64,000 bases of DNA from Bacteroidota bacterium (lineage in GTDB: Bacteria; Bacteroidota; Bacteroidia; Chitinophagales; Chitinophagaceae), in contig JAEZEI010000116.1 of assembly GCA_023417815.1 (NCBI GenBank), forward strand, positions 1-64,000. Reading direction: 5' to 3'. Position numbers and translations under genes: made by a program. The notes under the pieces are model-generated. The model had not been told where the DNA came from. It saw only the letters and a list, made by a program, of their open reading frames with translations, and made no database searches. Numbering within the stretch: the first letter of the stretch is position 1; each line of letters starts with the position of its first letter. Positions 1-8,513 of this stretch are shown in pieces.

Positions 1-474
1 GGGCGGGGACAGGCGCACGGATTGAGTTTCTCCGTTCCTGCAGGAATAAAACCGCCACCCTCCCTTGTAAATATATTTAAGGAAATAAAGAGAGATATAG
101 GCATTAATATGCCTCCCAATTTCGGAAACCTCACAGCCTGGGCACAGCAGGGAGTATTGCTTTTGAATGCAGCGCTCACCGTTCGCGCCGGCGAACCTTT
201 CAGTCATGCCCGTTACGGCTGGTCGGAATTCACTGATGCCGTTATAAAAAAGATCTCAGAAGGAAAGGAAAACGTGGTGTTCCTGTTGTGGGGCAGGTTC
301 GCACAGGAAAAACAGCCACTGATAGACGAGACCAGGCACTTTGTACTCAAAGCTGCCCACCCCTCGCCCTTCAGCGCCGATAAAGGTTTCTTCGGCTGCA
401 GGCATTTCAGCAAAACAAATGAATTGCTGGTTTCAACCGGGCAAAACCCGGTCGACTGGAAGCTGGAGATGTGA
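1..474 (+). CDS. ung: Uracil-DNA glycosylase, 3' part (cut by window start)
   Basis: Removes uracil from DNA in base-excision repair. The frame is open from base 1 and reads GRGQAHGLSFSVP, which in family-1 UDGs follows directly after the catalytic DPYH motif, so the window begins just past that motif and about one third of the protein is missing. The C-terminal DNA-intercalation motif is present as HPSPFSA, followed by GFFGCRHF. About 157 residues are visible of a family length near 220-230. The TTG at base 22 is an internal Leu codon and not the start. The gene converges on dinB. Family assignment is secure. Confidence 0.95.
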   Translation, partial: GRGQAHGLSFSVPAGIKPPPSLVNIFKEIKRDIGINMPPNFGNLTAWAQQGVLLLNAALTVRAGEPFSHARYGWSEFTDAVIKKISEGKENVVFLLWGRFAQEKQPLIDETRHFVLKAAHPSPFSADKGFFGCRHFSKTNELLVSTGQNPVDWKLEM

Positions 475-480
475 GGTGGG

Positions 481-515
481 TTGGAAGTTGGAAGTTGGAG
501 GTTGGAAGTTGGAGG
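481..515. repeat. Tandem 7-bp repeat, five copies
   Basis: Five head-to-tail 7-mers: TTGGAAG, TTGGAAG, TTGGAGG, TTGGAAG, TTGGAGG. Degenerate relatives (TGGAAGC, TGGAGAT) occur in the last codons of ung just upstream. After the array the sequence becomes AT-rich with repeated TAAAC words up to the dinB stop. It fills the gap between convergent ung and dinB. No function is evident. Confidence 0.8.
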
Positions 516-541
516 TACAAATAAACACTAAACAATCAACT

Positions 542-1711
542 TTAAACATTAAACTTAACCCCCACTCCTGCAGCCTTGATCAACTTCTCTTCTCCATACT
601 GTTTCTTCACGCTGTCGATGGCCTGGTAGAGTTTTATCATCTGGGGAGTGTCTTCAAAGAGCCGTACCTGGTAATTACCGGGCACGAGGTTGGTGAAGCG
701 TACACCCAGGAGGCGCACCAGCAACCGGCGGTCGTACAGTTTCCGGAAAAGCTCTTTCGCTGTTTTGATGAGCACATGGTCGGCGCTGGTATAAGGTATT
801 GAAACCTGTTTGGTAAAGGTTTCGAAATTGGAATAGCGCAGCTTAACGGTAATGCATCCTGCCAGTTTATTCTGCCTGCGTAATTCAAAGCCTATTTTTT
901 CCGTCATGCGCAGTAACTCTCCTTCCAGGAAGGCCATATCAATGGTATCCTGCTGAAAGGTATTCTCTGTTGAAATGGACTTCTGTTCATGAAAAGGAAC
1001 CACCGGGGTTTCATCAATACCGTTGGCCCGCCGCCAAAGTTCAGTGCCATTCTTACCAAGCAGGTTCTGAAGCATTTCCACCGGGATATCGCTCAGCACT
1101 TTCACGGTTTCCACTCCCATCCTGAAAAGCAGGTAAGCAGTTTGTTTTCCTATACCCGGGATCTTGATGATGCTCAGCGGAGCAAGAAAGGATCTTTCAT
1201 GGCCGCAGGGTATTTCTATCTTCCCGTTAGGCTTCACCTCGTTGGTGGCTACTTTACTTATAAGTTTATTACTGGCCAGTGCGCATGAAACAGGCAGCCC
1301 GCTTTCCCGGATCACCTTCTTTCGAAGGTCTTCCGTAAAAAGACTGCAGCCGAAATATTTGTCCATCCCGCTCATATCAATGTAGAATTCATCGATCGAT
1401 GATTTCTCAAACAGCGGAACAGTATCGCGGATGATGTCCGTTACAAGGTGGGAATACCTGCTGTAAGCTTCCATATCCCCGCGTATGATGATGGCATCAG
1501 GACAAAGCCTGCGGGCAGCCTTCATAGGCATGGCACTGTGTATGCCGAAACGCCTTGCCTCGTAGCTGCATGATGCTACCACTCCCCTGTCGCCGCTTCC
1601 ACCGATAAGTACAGGTTTCCCTTTCAGGGAAGAATTCCGGAGTTGTTCCACCGATACAAAAAATGAATCGAGGTCGAGATGTGCTATATGCCTGCCTTGA
1701 TCGAACAACAT
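542..1711 (-). CDS. dinB: DNA polymerase IV, Y-family translesion polymerase
   Basis: Error-prone polymerase that copies past DNA lesions. The N-terminus reads HIAHLDLDSFF (catalytic DxD), followed by a YEARRFGI finger segment and SSIDEFYIDMSG with the catalytic Asp-Glu pair. A helix-hairpin-helix stretch (IPGIGKQTAYLLFRMG) and a little-finger domain follow. QVRLF at about residues 348-352 resembles a beta-clamp-binding motif. The ATG at 1711 is chosen; the frame can be extended to a TTG at 1720, but that would overlap the upstream gene. The start lies one base after the stop of the dnaE-like gene, so the two are almost certainly co-translated. Length is about 389 residues. Confidence 0.93.
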   Translation of the reverse strand: MLFDQGRHIAHLDLDSFFVSVEQLRNSSLKGKPVLIGGSGDRGVVASCSYEARRFGIHSAMPMKAARRLCPDAIIIRGDMEAYSRYSHLVTDIIRDTVPLFEKSSIDEFYIDMSGMDKYFGCSLFTEDLRKKVIRESGLPVSCALASNKLISKVATNEVKPNGKIEIPCGHERSFLAPLSIIKIPGIGKQTAYLLFRMGVETVKVLSDIPVEMLQNLLGKNGTELWRRANGIDETPVVPFHEQKSISTENTFQQDTIDMAFLEGELLRMTEKIGFELRRQNKLAGCITVKLRYSNFETFTKQVSIPYTSADHVLIKTAKELFRKLYDRRLLVRLLGVRFTNLVPGNYQVRLFEDTPQMIKLYQAIDSVKKQYGEEKLIKAAGVGVKFNV

Positions 1712-1712
1712 G

Positions 1713-4649
1713 TTATACAAATTTTCTTTGTTTATAACCGGCCTTCTCCATATGGCTTACTTCTATATTATATACACCAAAGTCCTGCACCACCTTCCCG
1801 GTGATCCTGTAAAAGCCCTGTCCTTTTACCGGGTACTTTTTCAGCGCCCCGGGAAAGTGAACAGTATCAATCCAGTCGAGGTTTGAATCCAGGAATGTTG
1901 CAAACGACATTATCTCTTTGCGGATGGTAGGCACCACTTTATGTTCAATGAAATAACCAAGCACGGTAATGGTCTGGTGCAGGTGTAACGGTATCTCGCG
2001 TGCGGGCACATAACGTGCAGGATCATCATCAACCAGTTCAAAAGGATTGCATAAAGGAAAATCGAGCAATTCCATTTCATCATACAGGTCGTCGAGCCTG
2101 TTGTCGCATAAAACAGGAAGTTTGAAATCGCGGGGCGCTTCGCCGAACAGGGTTTCTCCCGCTGTTGCTTTTACTTTTTTGCGCAGGAAGTTTGCTTCCC
2201 ATAATAGCTGCTTCTTGGTTTTACCGGTAAACCTGAAAGCTCCTATGCGTACCAGTATGTTCAGTTGTTCGGCGCCTGCGCCGGTCCGTTCAATAAACTC
2301 GTGAAGACTCAGGAACCTGCCATGCCTGCTGCGTTCAGCAACTATCTTTTCCACCAGGGCATCTTCAAGTGATTTAATGTGGATGAAGCCGGTGTACACA
2401 TCATTCCCGTTTATGGAAGTATGAATGTTGCTTTCGTTTATGCAGGGAAGGTGGATAGTGGCCCCGGTTTTCCTGAGTTCCAGGAAATAAAGTTCACGCG
2501 AATAAAAGCCGCCGAAGTTATTGATCACGGCAACCATGAATTCTTTCGGGTAATAGGTTTTCAGGTACAGGCTCTGGTAGCTCTCCACGGCAAACGATGC
2601 TGAATGTGCTTTTGAAAAGCTGTAGCCGCCAAAGCTTTCTATCTGCCTCCACACTTCGGCTGTTATCTCTCCAGGATAATTCCTTTCACGGCAATTCTGA
2701 AAAAATGTTCTTTTGATACGCTGCATTTCTTCGTTACCCCGGTATTTTCCGCTCATGGCGCGGCGGAGGATGTCAGCCTCACCCATATCAAGTCCTGCAA
2801 AATGATGCGCCACTTTAATTACATCTTCCTGGAAGACCATTACCCCGTATGTTTCTTCGAGCAGTTCCTTCATTACAGGATGTATATAATCAATATTGGC
2901 CGGATCATGATAGCGTTCTATATACGCTTTCATCATTCCGCTGCTGGCAACTCCCGGCCTGATGATTGAACTGGCGGCAACAAGGGTGAGGTAGTTATCG
3001 CACTCCAGTTTTTTCAGCAACTGGCGCATGGCAGGCGATTCAATATAAAAGCAGCCGATGGTGTCCACTTTCCGGATCTGTTCATTTACACGCCTGTCGT
3101 GCTTAAGCTTGTTGAAATCATGAATATCAATATCGATCTGCCTGTTGGATTTGATTATGGACAAGGCTTCGCGTATATGACCCAGCCCGCGCTGGCTGAG
3201 GATGTCGAGCTTATACAATCCTATATTCTCTGCAACGAACATATCGAGCTGCACTGTCGGAAATCCTTTCGGCGGCATGAACAGGGTGGCATAACTGGTG
3301 ATCGGTTCGTCTGAAATGAGCATACCTCCCGGGTGAATAGAGAGATGGTTGGGAAAATCCTTTATCAGTGTGCTGTACCGGATGATCATTTCCTTTATCC
3401 TGTCGTCGGGCGCCTCCCCTGCAGCAAGGCGGTCTATCTCTTCCTTTGGCAAACCAAATACCTTCCCGAGTTCACGCACCACCGCACGGTACTGGAAGGT
3501 GCTGTACATCCCCAGTAATGCAACATGTTTCTTTCCATAGCGCTTGAACACATAATCGATCACTTCGTCGCGGTCGAGCCACGAAAAATCCATATCGAAA
3601 TCAGGAGGGGAAGTTCGGTGAGGATTCAGGAACCGTTCAAAATAAAGATCAAGTTCAAGAGGGTCCACATCAGTGATATGCAGGCAATACGCCACCATTG
3701 AATTGGCCCCGCTTCCCCTTCCCACATAATAAAATCCGCGCAATTGCGCGTAACGCACGATATCCCATGTTATGAGAAAGTAAGCGTTGAAGCCCAGTTC
3801 ATCAATGATGCGCAATTCCTTTTGCAATCTTGCCTTTGCGGCAGCATCATTTCCATAGCGGGAAACCAGTCCATCATGCGCCAGCTTGGAAAGCAATACC
3901 CTGTCATCCTCTTTCGAGGCGCTGAATACCTTCTTGTTCTTGTCGCGGTAGAACTCCATTTCAATATTGCAGCGTTCAAGCAGTTTGTATGTTGCCGTAA
4001 TAATGCCGGGATACTTACCGAATGCGTTCAATAACGCTGAAGGTGAAACGAAGGTTTCACCGGGATGTGCGACAGCCTCCGGGGGAAGTTTTGACAGGAT
4101 GGTATTCTTATCGATGGCACGGAGCAGGCGGTGCACATTATAGAATTGCTTATCAGGAAAAGTGACCGGCTGCAATACCACGAATGCATCGGGATATTTT
4201 GCCATCGGTATTCCAAAGAGCTTTGTGACCTCCCAGGGATGAACACCGATCCGTTCATTCTGCTGCAGGCTTTCCACGTTGTGCCCCAGGGGAAAGATCA
4301 CAAAACCATCCTCCACATCATCAAAAAAATGATGACCCGCACGGTAAGCAGGGAATGGCTGGTGTGCCTGCAGATGCATCGAAAGAAAGCTGTGTATCCA
4401 TGCAAGACCCCGGTTGTTGGCGGCAATGAGTATGTAAAGCAGTTCGTCTTCGTTGCGGATCTCTGCTCCCACAACGGGCTTTATCCCTTTTTCCAGGCAG
4501 TACTGCACAAAATCCCATACATCGCAGGTAGAATTGATATTGGTAAGCGCCAGGGCCTGAACGCCTTCATCAGCCGCCTTATCCACCAAAACCTTGTGCG
4601 ACATAGTGCCATAGCGGAGCGAGAAGTATGTTTTACAATTGAGATACAT
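1713..4649 (-). CDS. dnaE2: DnaE-type DNA polymerase III alpha subunit, error-prone second copy
   Basis: C-family polymerase of about 978 residues, shorter than the replicative DnaE (about 1150 or more) and paired with dinB, as in damage-induced mutagenesis cassettes. The palm and finger motifs are intact: GRGSGANSMVAY near residue 308, PDFDMDF near 350 with two catalytic Asp, and KLDILSQRGL near 482 with the third. A tandem HhH and an OB-like segment follow (VLGYFIEHKV). The N-terminal PHP domain is degenerate: the usual HSEYS and TDHG metal ligands are replaced by CKTYFS and TNIN. ATG 4649 is preferred over GTG 4652. The symbol is by analogy; Bacteroidota copies are often annotated only as dnaE. 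Confidence 0.88.
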   Translation of the reverse strand: MYLNCKTYFSLRYGTMSHKVLVDKAADEGVQALALTNINSTCDVWDFVQYCLEKGIKPVVGAEIRNEDELLYILIAANNRGLAWIHSFLSMHLQAHQPFPAYRAGHHFFDDVEDGFVIFPLGHNVESLQQNERIGVHPWEVTKLFGIPMAKYPDAFVVLQPVTFPDKQFYNVHRLLRAIDKNTILSKLPPEAVAHPGETFVSPSALLNAFGKYPGIITATYKLLERCNIEMEFYRDKNKKVFSASKEDDRVLLSKLAHDGLVSRYGNDAAAKARLQKELRIIDELGFNAYFLITWDIVRYAQLRGFYYVGRGSGANSMVAYCLHITDVDPLELDLYFERFLNPHRTSPPDFDMDFSWLDRDEVIDYVFKRYGKKHVALLGMYSTFQYRAVVRELGKVFGLPKEEIDRLAAGEAPDDRIKEMIIRYSTLIKDFPNHLSIHPGGMLISDEPITSYATLFMPPKGFPTVQLDMFVAENIGLYKLDILSQRGLGHIREALSIIKSNRQIDIDIHDFNKLKHDRRVNEQIRKVDTIGCFYIESPAMRQLLKKLECDNYLTLVAASSIIRPGVASSGMMKAYIERYHDPANIDYIHPVMKELLEETYGVMVFQEDVIKVAHHFAGLDMGEADILRRAMSGKYRGNEEMQRIKRTFFQNCRERNYPGEITAEVWRQIESFGGYSFSKAHSASFAVESYQSLYLKTYYPKEFMVAVINNFGGFYSRELYFLELRKTGATIHLPCINESNIHTSINGNDVYTGFIHIKSLEDALVEKIVAERSRHGRFLSLHEFIERTGAGAEQLNILVRIGAFRFTGKTKKQLLWEANFLRKKVKATAGETLFGEAPRDFKLPVLCDNRLDDLYDEMELLDFPLCNPFELVDDDPARYVPAREIPLHLHQTITVLGYFIEHKVVPTIRKEIMSFATFLDSNLDWIDTVHFPGALKKYPVKGQGFYRITGKVVQDFGVYNIEVSHMEKAGYKQRKFV

Positions 4650-4668
4650 CACCGCTAAGGTAGAAATT

Positions 4669-4694
4669 TGCTAAAGGATTTAGCATTCTGCTAA
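4669..4694. promoter_or_regulatory. Double inverted repeat upstream of dnaE2-dinB, candidate operator
   Basis: Read on the minus strand, two perfect 6-bp inverted repeats with 3-bp spacers share their middle half-site: TTAGCA-GAA-TGCTAA and GCTAAA-TCC-TTTAGC. That gives three regularly spaced TTAGC/GCTAA half-sites in 26 bp, ending about 19 bp upstream of the dnaE-like ATG. The site overlaps the stop codon of the upstream lycopene cyclase gene. No TAnnTTTG element is present here. The position fits a repressor site controlling the polymerase pair; which regulator binds is unknown. Confidence 0.5.
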
Positions 4695-5371
4695 GCGGAT
4701 TTTTTATTCCTGAAGCGTTCAAAGAGAGCAACATTCATGAGAATCAACAACATACCATAAAAAATATCTTCAACTGGTATGGTAAGGATCCGGACCCCGA
4801 GATTCTCAGCATTATTATAGGTAACCACGGGGATGGCGGTAAGAAAGCCGTTCACCACGAGAAAGGGAAGAAGGATGACTGCATAGGAAATGAGAAAGAG
4901 CGTAGGATTGAATCCACGGAAAAAACCAGGCAGGGCCAGCACAAGTTGGATAAAGATGCTGGCGAATATGAACGTGAAGAAAGTGTAATTACGTTCCAGG
5001 CAGATTATGCCCACCAGTTCAAGAAGCAGGGCGAGTATAAAAAGAAACCGGGCACTGAAACGGGTGGGCTGCAGGGAAGGGAAATACACCTTGAGGCATT
5101 CATAAATGAATACGCAGCAATATGGTACAATGAAAAAGAAAAGCACTTCTTCTACCGGGAGGTTGATGATCTTAATGCCTGTTATATGTGCAGGATTAAA
5201 CTCCCAGATGTTTGTGCTGGTGAACCATACATCCCAGGCGATATAGAAAAGTGCCGGTAAAAGTATTGCAGGAAAAAGAAATTTCCATTGCCGGTAAAAG
5301 GCAACTTTACGGTCGAAGCTTAATGCAAGCGGACCCGCAAGTGATGCAAGAAGGATAAGGAAATAGGTCAT
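4691..5371 (-). CDS. Lycopene cyclase, fused CrtYc/CrtYd type
   Basis: Polytopic membrane protein of 226 residues that makes beta-ionone rings from lycopene. It contains two homologous halves typical of the CrtYc/CrtYd (CarRA-like) cyclases fused in one chain: a first PVEE motif at residues 72-75 after IKIINL, and a second PVED at 199-202 after VRILTI. About six to seven membrane segments are visible. Its ATG overlaps the crtZ stop as ATGA. It is the last gene of the carotenoid operon. In relatives this class often yields monocyclic carotenoids, but the sequence alone does not settle how many rings are formed. Confidence 0.88.
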   Translation of the reverse strand: MTYFLILLASLAGPLALSFDRKVAFYRQWKFLFPAILLPALFYIAWDVWFTSTNIWEFNPAHITGIKIINLPVEEVLFFFIVPYCCVFIYECLKVYFPSLQPTRFSARFLFILALLLELVGIICLERNYTFFTFIFASIFIQLVLALPGFFRGFNPTLFLISYAVILLPFLVVNGFLTAIPVVTYNNAENLGVRILTIPVEDIFYGMLLILMNVALFERFRNKKSA

Positions 5372-5844
5372 CCTTTCCCGGGTTTATTTAAGGGTTTAGT
5401 GGCATGCCAGTATTTTTTCGCCACCAGCAACATACCGAAACTCTCACCATCATGCTTATCAAGATGCTTATGATGCATTTTATGTGCCCACCGTATGGTA
5501 CGGACATACCTGTTGTTGCTGCGGCTAAACCATTTAAATCGCTGGTGAATAATTACATCATGAACGAGGAAATAGGCAAGGCCATATAGAGCGATCCCAA
5601 AGCCGATGGCTGCCACCCAGTAATAGCCATGCCGCAGACCCAGCATGATACTGAGCCAGCTTGGTATTGCGAAGATGAGGAAGAAGGAATCATTTTTTTC
5701 GAAGGTCTTTTTCCGCGGTCGATGATGATCTTCGTGAAGATACCAGAGAAAGCCGTGCATTACATACCTGTGCGTAAGCCATGTTATCCCTTCCATCAGT
5801 AGGAAGGTGGCAAGCATCACCGGAATGAATATGAACCAGTTCAT
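5368..5844 (-). CDS. crtZ: Beta-carotene 3-hydroxylase, CrtZ-like fatty acid hydroxylase family
   Basis: Di-iron membrane hydroxylase that adds 3-OH to beta-ionone rings. The 158-residue protein carries the expected histidine clusters: HRYVMH (25-30), HEDHH (37-41), HDVIIH in the middle, and HKMHHKH later. Four membrane segments are visible. The start overlaps the cruF stop by 4 bp (ATGA) and its own stop overlaps the cyclase start, so translation is coupled. Length and motif order match bacterial CrtZ. Confidence 0.9.
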   Translation of the reverse strand: MNWFIFIPVMLATFLLMEGITWLTHRYVMHGFLWYLHEDHHRPRKKTFEKNDSFFLIFAIPSWLSIMLGLRHGYYWVAAIGFGIALYGLAYFLVHDVIIHQRFKWFSRSNNRYVRTIRWAHKMHHKHLDKHDGESFGMLLVAKKYWHATKPLNKPGKG

Positions 5845-6524
5845 AAAAAAGTTCTTAATAGGAGAAAAAACATCATCTGGATCAGCAACAAATTTACCGC
5901 AAATCGATTCTGCTTGTAGAAGGACAGGTAATGAAAAACCGCCATCAGGGCAGAGCTCACCAGGAACCAGGAGATATAGTTAAAGAAGGGAACTTCATCG
6001 CCACCTTCCCAGTTCCAGTAGTCGAGATTTATTGCCACCGGTTCCATTAGCCAGTCGAACAGCACTGCAAGCAGAGCCCCGTCTATCAGCAGGCTGGCAA
6101 ATTTCACGGGCTTGCGTGGGCTTCCCGTTTCTTTTGATATCTGGTCCTTTATTTTATTCAGCATTTGCTGAATGGTTATGCCGCAGCAATAAATGATCAT
6201 GAACCAGTTTACGGCTATGATCACAGGCACACCGGCAACCAGCGGTCCCAGGTTCTCTCCATACTCATACTTCCCGAAAAGCCAACCGGTTTTTGTTCCC
6301 AAAACCTCAACCCAATACCCGGTTGCCATGCACAGCAACATAAAAACCACGAATCCTTTTGTTATTCTTTCCTGGGTGAACAATAACAGCAGGAACATTA
6401 CCAGCAGGTGGTAGAATGTAAAAGCAGCAAACCTTTCCCTGTCCAGGAACAGTATTCCGCATATCCCTACTACGTGCAGGATAACCGCTATGATCGTTGC
6501 TATTCTGGTCCTATCTGGTCTCAA
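5841..6524 (-). CDS. cruF: Carotenoid biosynthesis membrane protein, CruF-like 1',2'-hydratase
   Basis: A 227-residue polytopic protein of the carotenoid-synthesis family that includes CruF, which hydrates the psi-end of gamma-carotene. Recognisable features are GWLFGKYEYGENLGP and GVPVIIAVNWFMIIY, a lipid-facing DWLMEPVAINLDYW segment and about seven membrane helices. The frame has no usable ATG near its start. The best start is TTG at 6524, giving a 14-bp overlap with crtD. Its place between crtD and crtZ supports a tertiary-hydroxyl-forming role. The specific reaction is inferred. Confidence 0.82.
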   Translation of the reverse strand: MRPDRTRIATIIAVILHVVGICGILFLDRERFAAFTFYHLLVMFLLLLFTQERITKGFVVFMLLCMATGYWVEVLGTKTGWLFGKYEYGENLGPLVAGVPVIIAVNWFMIIYCCGITIQQMLNKIKDQISKETGSPRKPVKFASLLIDGALLAVLFDWLMEPVAINLDYWNWEGGDEVPFFNYISWFLVSSALMAVFHYLSFYKQNRFAVNLLLIQMMFFLLLRTFL

Positions 6525-7995
6525 GTTTATGTTTTCGTTTAACCATATCCGTAGCTATTGCTGCACTCCTGAGGCATAACGGAATTCCTCCACCGGGATG
6601 CACGCTTCCTCCGCAAAGGTAAAGGCCCGCGATGGGTGAATAGTTAGGCTGCCGCATAAAGGCCGACATTGCTGAATTTGAACTTGTACCATATAAGGCA
6701 CCCTGGTAACTAAGTGTGTTTTCACCGATAAGAACAGGGTCAAGCACTTTTTCAGCAATTATATGCTGTTCAACATCCGTTCCAAGCGAAGCTTCCAGTT
6801 TCCGCAGTACTGCTTTTCGTACCTGCTCCGTTATTAATTTCCAGTTTTGTCCTTTATCGGGCGGCACATTAACCATAACAAACCAGTTTTCCATTCCTTC
6901 CGGCGCATGAGAAGGATCTTCTTTGGCTGTGATATTCACGTATACTGTTACATCGTCGGCAACCCTGTTTTCTTTTAAGGCGCGGAATTCACCCCTATAA
7001 TCCGCACTGAAAAATATATTGTGCAATCCCAGTCCCTCAAATTGCCTGTTGATTCCCCAATACAGGACAAGGGCGCTTGTGCTGCGCTCTATGGAAGCAT
7101 TCTTTTCAGCCAGTTTCCTGCTGTTCAATAATTTATTGTAGGTATGATATACATCCATATTGCTGATCACAATATCTGCTGAGTAATTCCGTCCCGCTAC
7201 CACCACTCCTTTCGCTCTACCTCCTGTATGTATTATTCGGGAAACGGGCGAATTGAAACTGAACCGTACTCCCATTCTTAAAGCAAGGCGATAAAGTGCA
7301 TCCGTTATGACGATCATCCCGCCCAGCGGGTACCATGTTCCTGTATTATGTTCAAGGTGCGGGATCACCGACATGATAGCGGGTGTCCTGTAAGGATCAC
7401 TCCCGTTATAGGTTGCAAAGCGGTCAAATAATTGCTGCGCTTCCGCAGTAACCAGGGCCCTGGCATTATGGTCATGAAGTGGTTTACTTAAAAGCGAAAT
7501 TGGTGTGGAGAATAACGCCTTCGCTGTAGAGAATCTTAACCAGGTACCAGCCTTTTGCAATGGCTTATTGAGAAAGATACTTCCTGCACCATTATACAAC
7601 CTTTTTGAACGGGAAAGGTAACGAAGCACATTCTCTGCAGGCTCACCCAGTTTCTCAAACATTTCCTTTGCAAATTCATTGGGGTCAGCCCAGGCTTCCA
7701 CCTTCTTTCCGCCAGGAAAGAAATAGCTGCAAGTTTTTTTTACCCTTCGCATGGAAAGATGATCTTCCAGGCGTTCGCCGCATAAGGAGAATAAGTCATT
7801 GAGCAGCCAGGGCTCTGTGAACAACGATGGTCCTGCATCAAAATGAAACCCTTGCAACCTGAATGATGAAATTTTGCCCCCGGGGAAATCGTTCTTCTCG
7901 AAAACATGCACTTTCATCCCGGCCGCAGCAAGCCTTATCGCAGCCGCCATACCGCCTACCCCGCTACCGATCACAACAGCATTACTATTCTGCAT
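6511..7995 (-). CDS. crtD: Carotenoid 3,4-desaturase, CrtD-like FAD oxidoreductase
   Basis: One of two CrtI-family desaturases in this operon. The N-terminus has the dinucleotide fold AVVIGSGVGGMAAAIRLA, then FEKNDFPGGK and DAGPSLFT; the SLFT form is typical of CrtD enzymes that desaturate 1-hydroxycarotenoids at C3-C4. The C-terminal FAD motif is GLYLCGGSVHPGGGIP. Length is about 494 residues. ATG 7995 is chosen over TTG 8001; it overlaps idi by 11 bp. With CruF next to it, it probably introduces the 3',4' double bond of saproxanthin- or myxol-type pigments. The split between CrtI and CrtD is by sequence pattern. Confidence 0.85.
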   Translation of the reverse strand: MQNSNAVVIGSGVGGMAAAIRLAAAGMKVHVFEKNDFPGGKISSFRLQGFHFDAGPSLFTEPWLLNDLFSLCGERLEDHLSMRRVKKTCSYFFPGGKKVEAWADPNEFAKEMFEKLGEPAENVLRYLSRSKRLYNGAGSIFLNKPLQKAGTWLRFSTAKALFSTPISLLSKPLHDHNARALVTAEAQQLFDRFATYNGSDPYRTPAIMSVIPHLEHNTGTWYPLGGMIVITDALYRLALRMGVRFSFNSPVSRIIHTGGRAKGVVVAGRNYSADIVISNMDVYHTYNKLLNSRKLAEKNASIERSTSALVLYWGINRQFEGLGLHNIFFSADYRGEFRALKENRVADDVTVYVNITAKEDPSHAPEGMENWFVMVNVPPDKGQNWKLITEQVRKAVLRKLEASLGTDVEQHIIAEKVLDPVLIGENTLSYQGALYGTSSNSAMSAFMRQPNYSPIAGLYLCGGSVHPGGGIPLCLRSAAIATDMVKRKHKLETR

Positions 7996-8512
7996 TTTCA
8001 AAATGCTTTTCTATAAGTGGAAAGGCTATACGGAACCAGGCAGTGAATTTACCGGGCTCGGCTGCCAACATTTGTTTCACCTGAGGTATTGAAAAATAGT
8101 CCCAGTGCTTTACTTCAGCGGGATCTGGTTGTATACTGCCATCATAAATCCCTGTGAACACGTGATCATATTCATGCTCGGTAAGGCCGTTATCGAAACT
8201 GGCTTTATAAATGAACGTAAAAGCATGGCGAAGGGTTGTTTCGAAACCCATTTCTTCCTTTAGTCTTTGAAGGGCTGAATAGGCAAGTTCAGATCCGGGT
8301 TCAGGGTGGCTGCAACATGTATTAGTCCATAGGCCACCGCTATGATATTTCTCGTCTGCGCGCTGCTGAAGAAGCATTTCGCCACGTGGGTTAAAGATGA
8401 ATATGCTGAATGCCCTGTGAAGCAAGCCTTTTTCGTGTGCTTCCAGTTTTTCCATTGTGCCTAACACTTCATCGGCCTCGTTTACAAGAATTACCTCTTT
8501 AACATCGTTCAT
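7985..8512 (-). CDS. idi: Isopentenyl-diphosphate delta-isomerase, type 1
   Basis: Nudix-fold enzyme that interconverts IPP and DMAPP and so feeds the carotenoid pathway. The catalytic Cys is in TNTCCSHP (residues 63-70), the Nudix-like helix is RLKEEMGF, and the catalytic Glu lies in EHEYDHV. ATG 8512 sits one base after the crtB stop and gives 175 residues, the usual length. A longer in-frame start at 8548 would overlap crtB and is rejected. Confidence 0.94.
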   Translation of the reverse strand: MNDVKEVILVNEADEVLGTMEKLEAHEKGLLHRAFSIFIFNPRGEMLLQQRADEKYHSGGLWTNTCCSHPEPGSELAYSALQRLKEEMGFETTLRHAFTFIYKASFDNGLTEHEYDHVFTGIYDGSIQPDPAEVKHWDYFSIPQVKQMLAAEPGKFTAWFRIAFPLIEKHFENAE

Positions 8513-8513
8513 T

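Noticed and set aside
888..920. Pseudogene or frameshift in dinB or dnaE2
   Set aside because: Both reading frames are complete with normal lengths and motifs.
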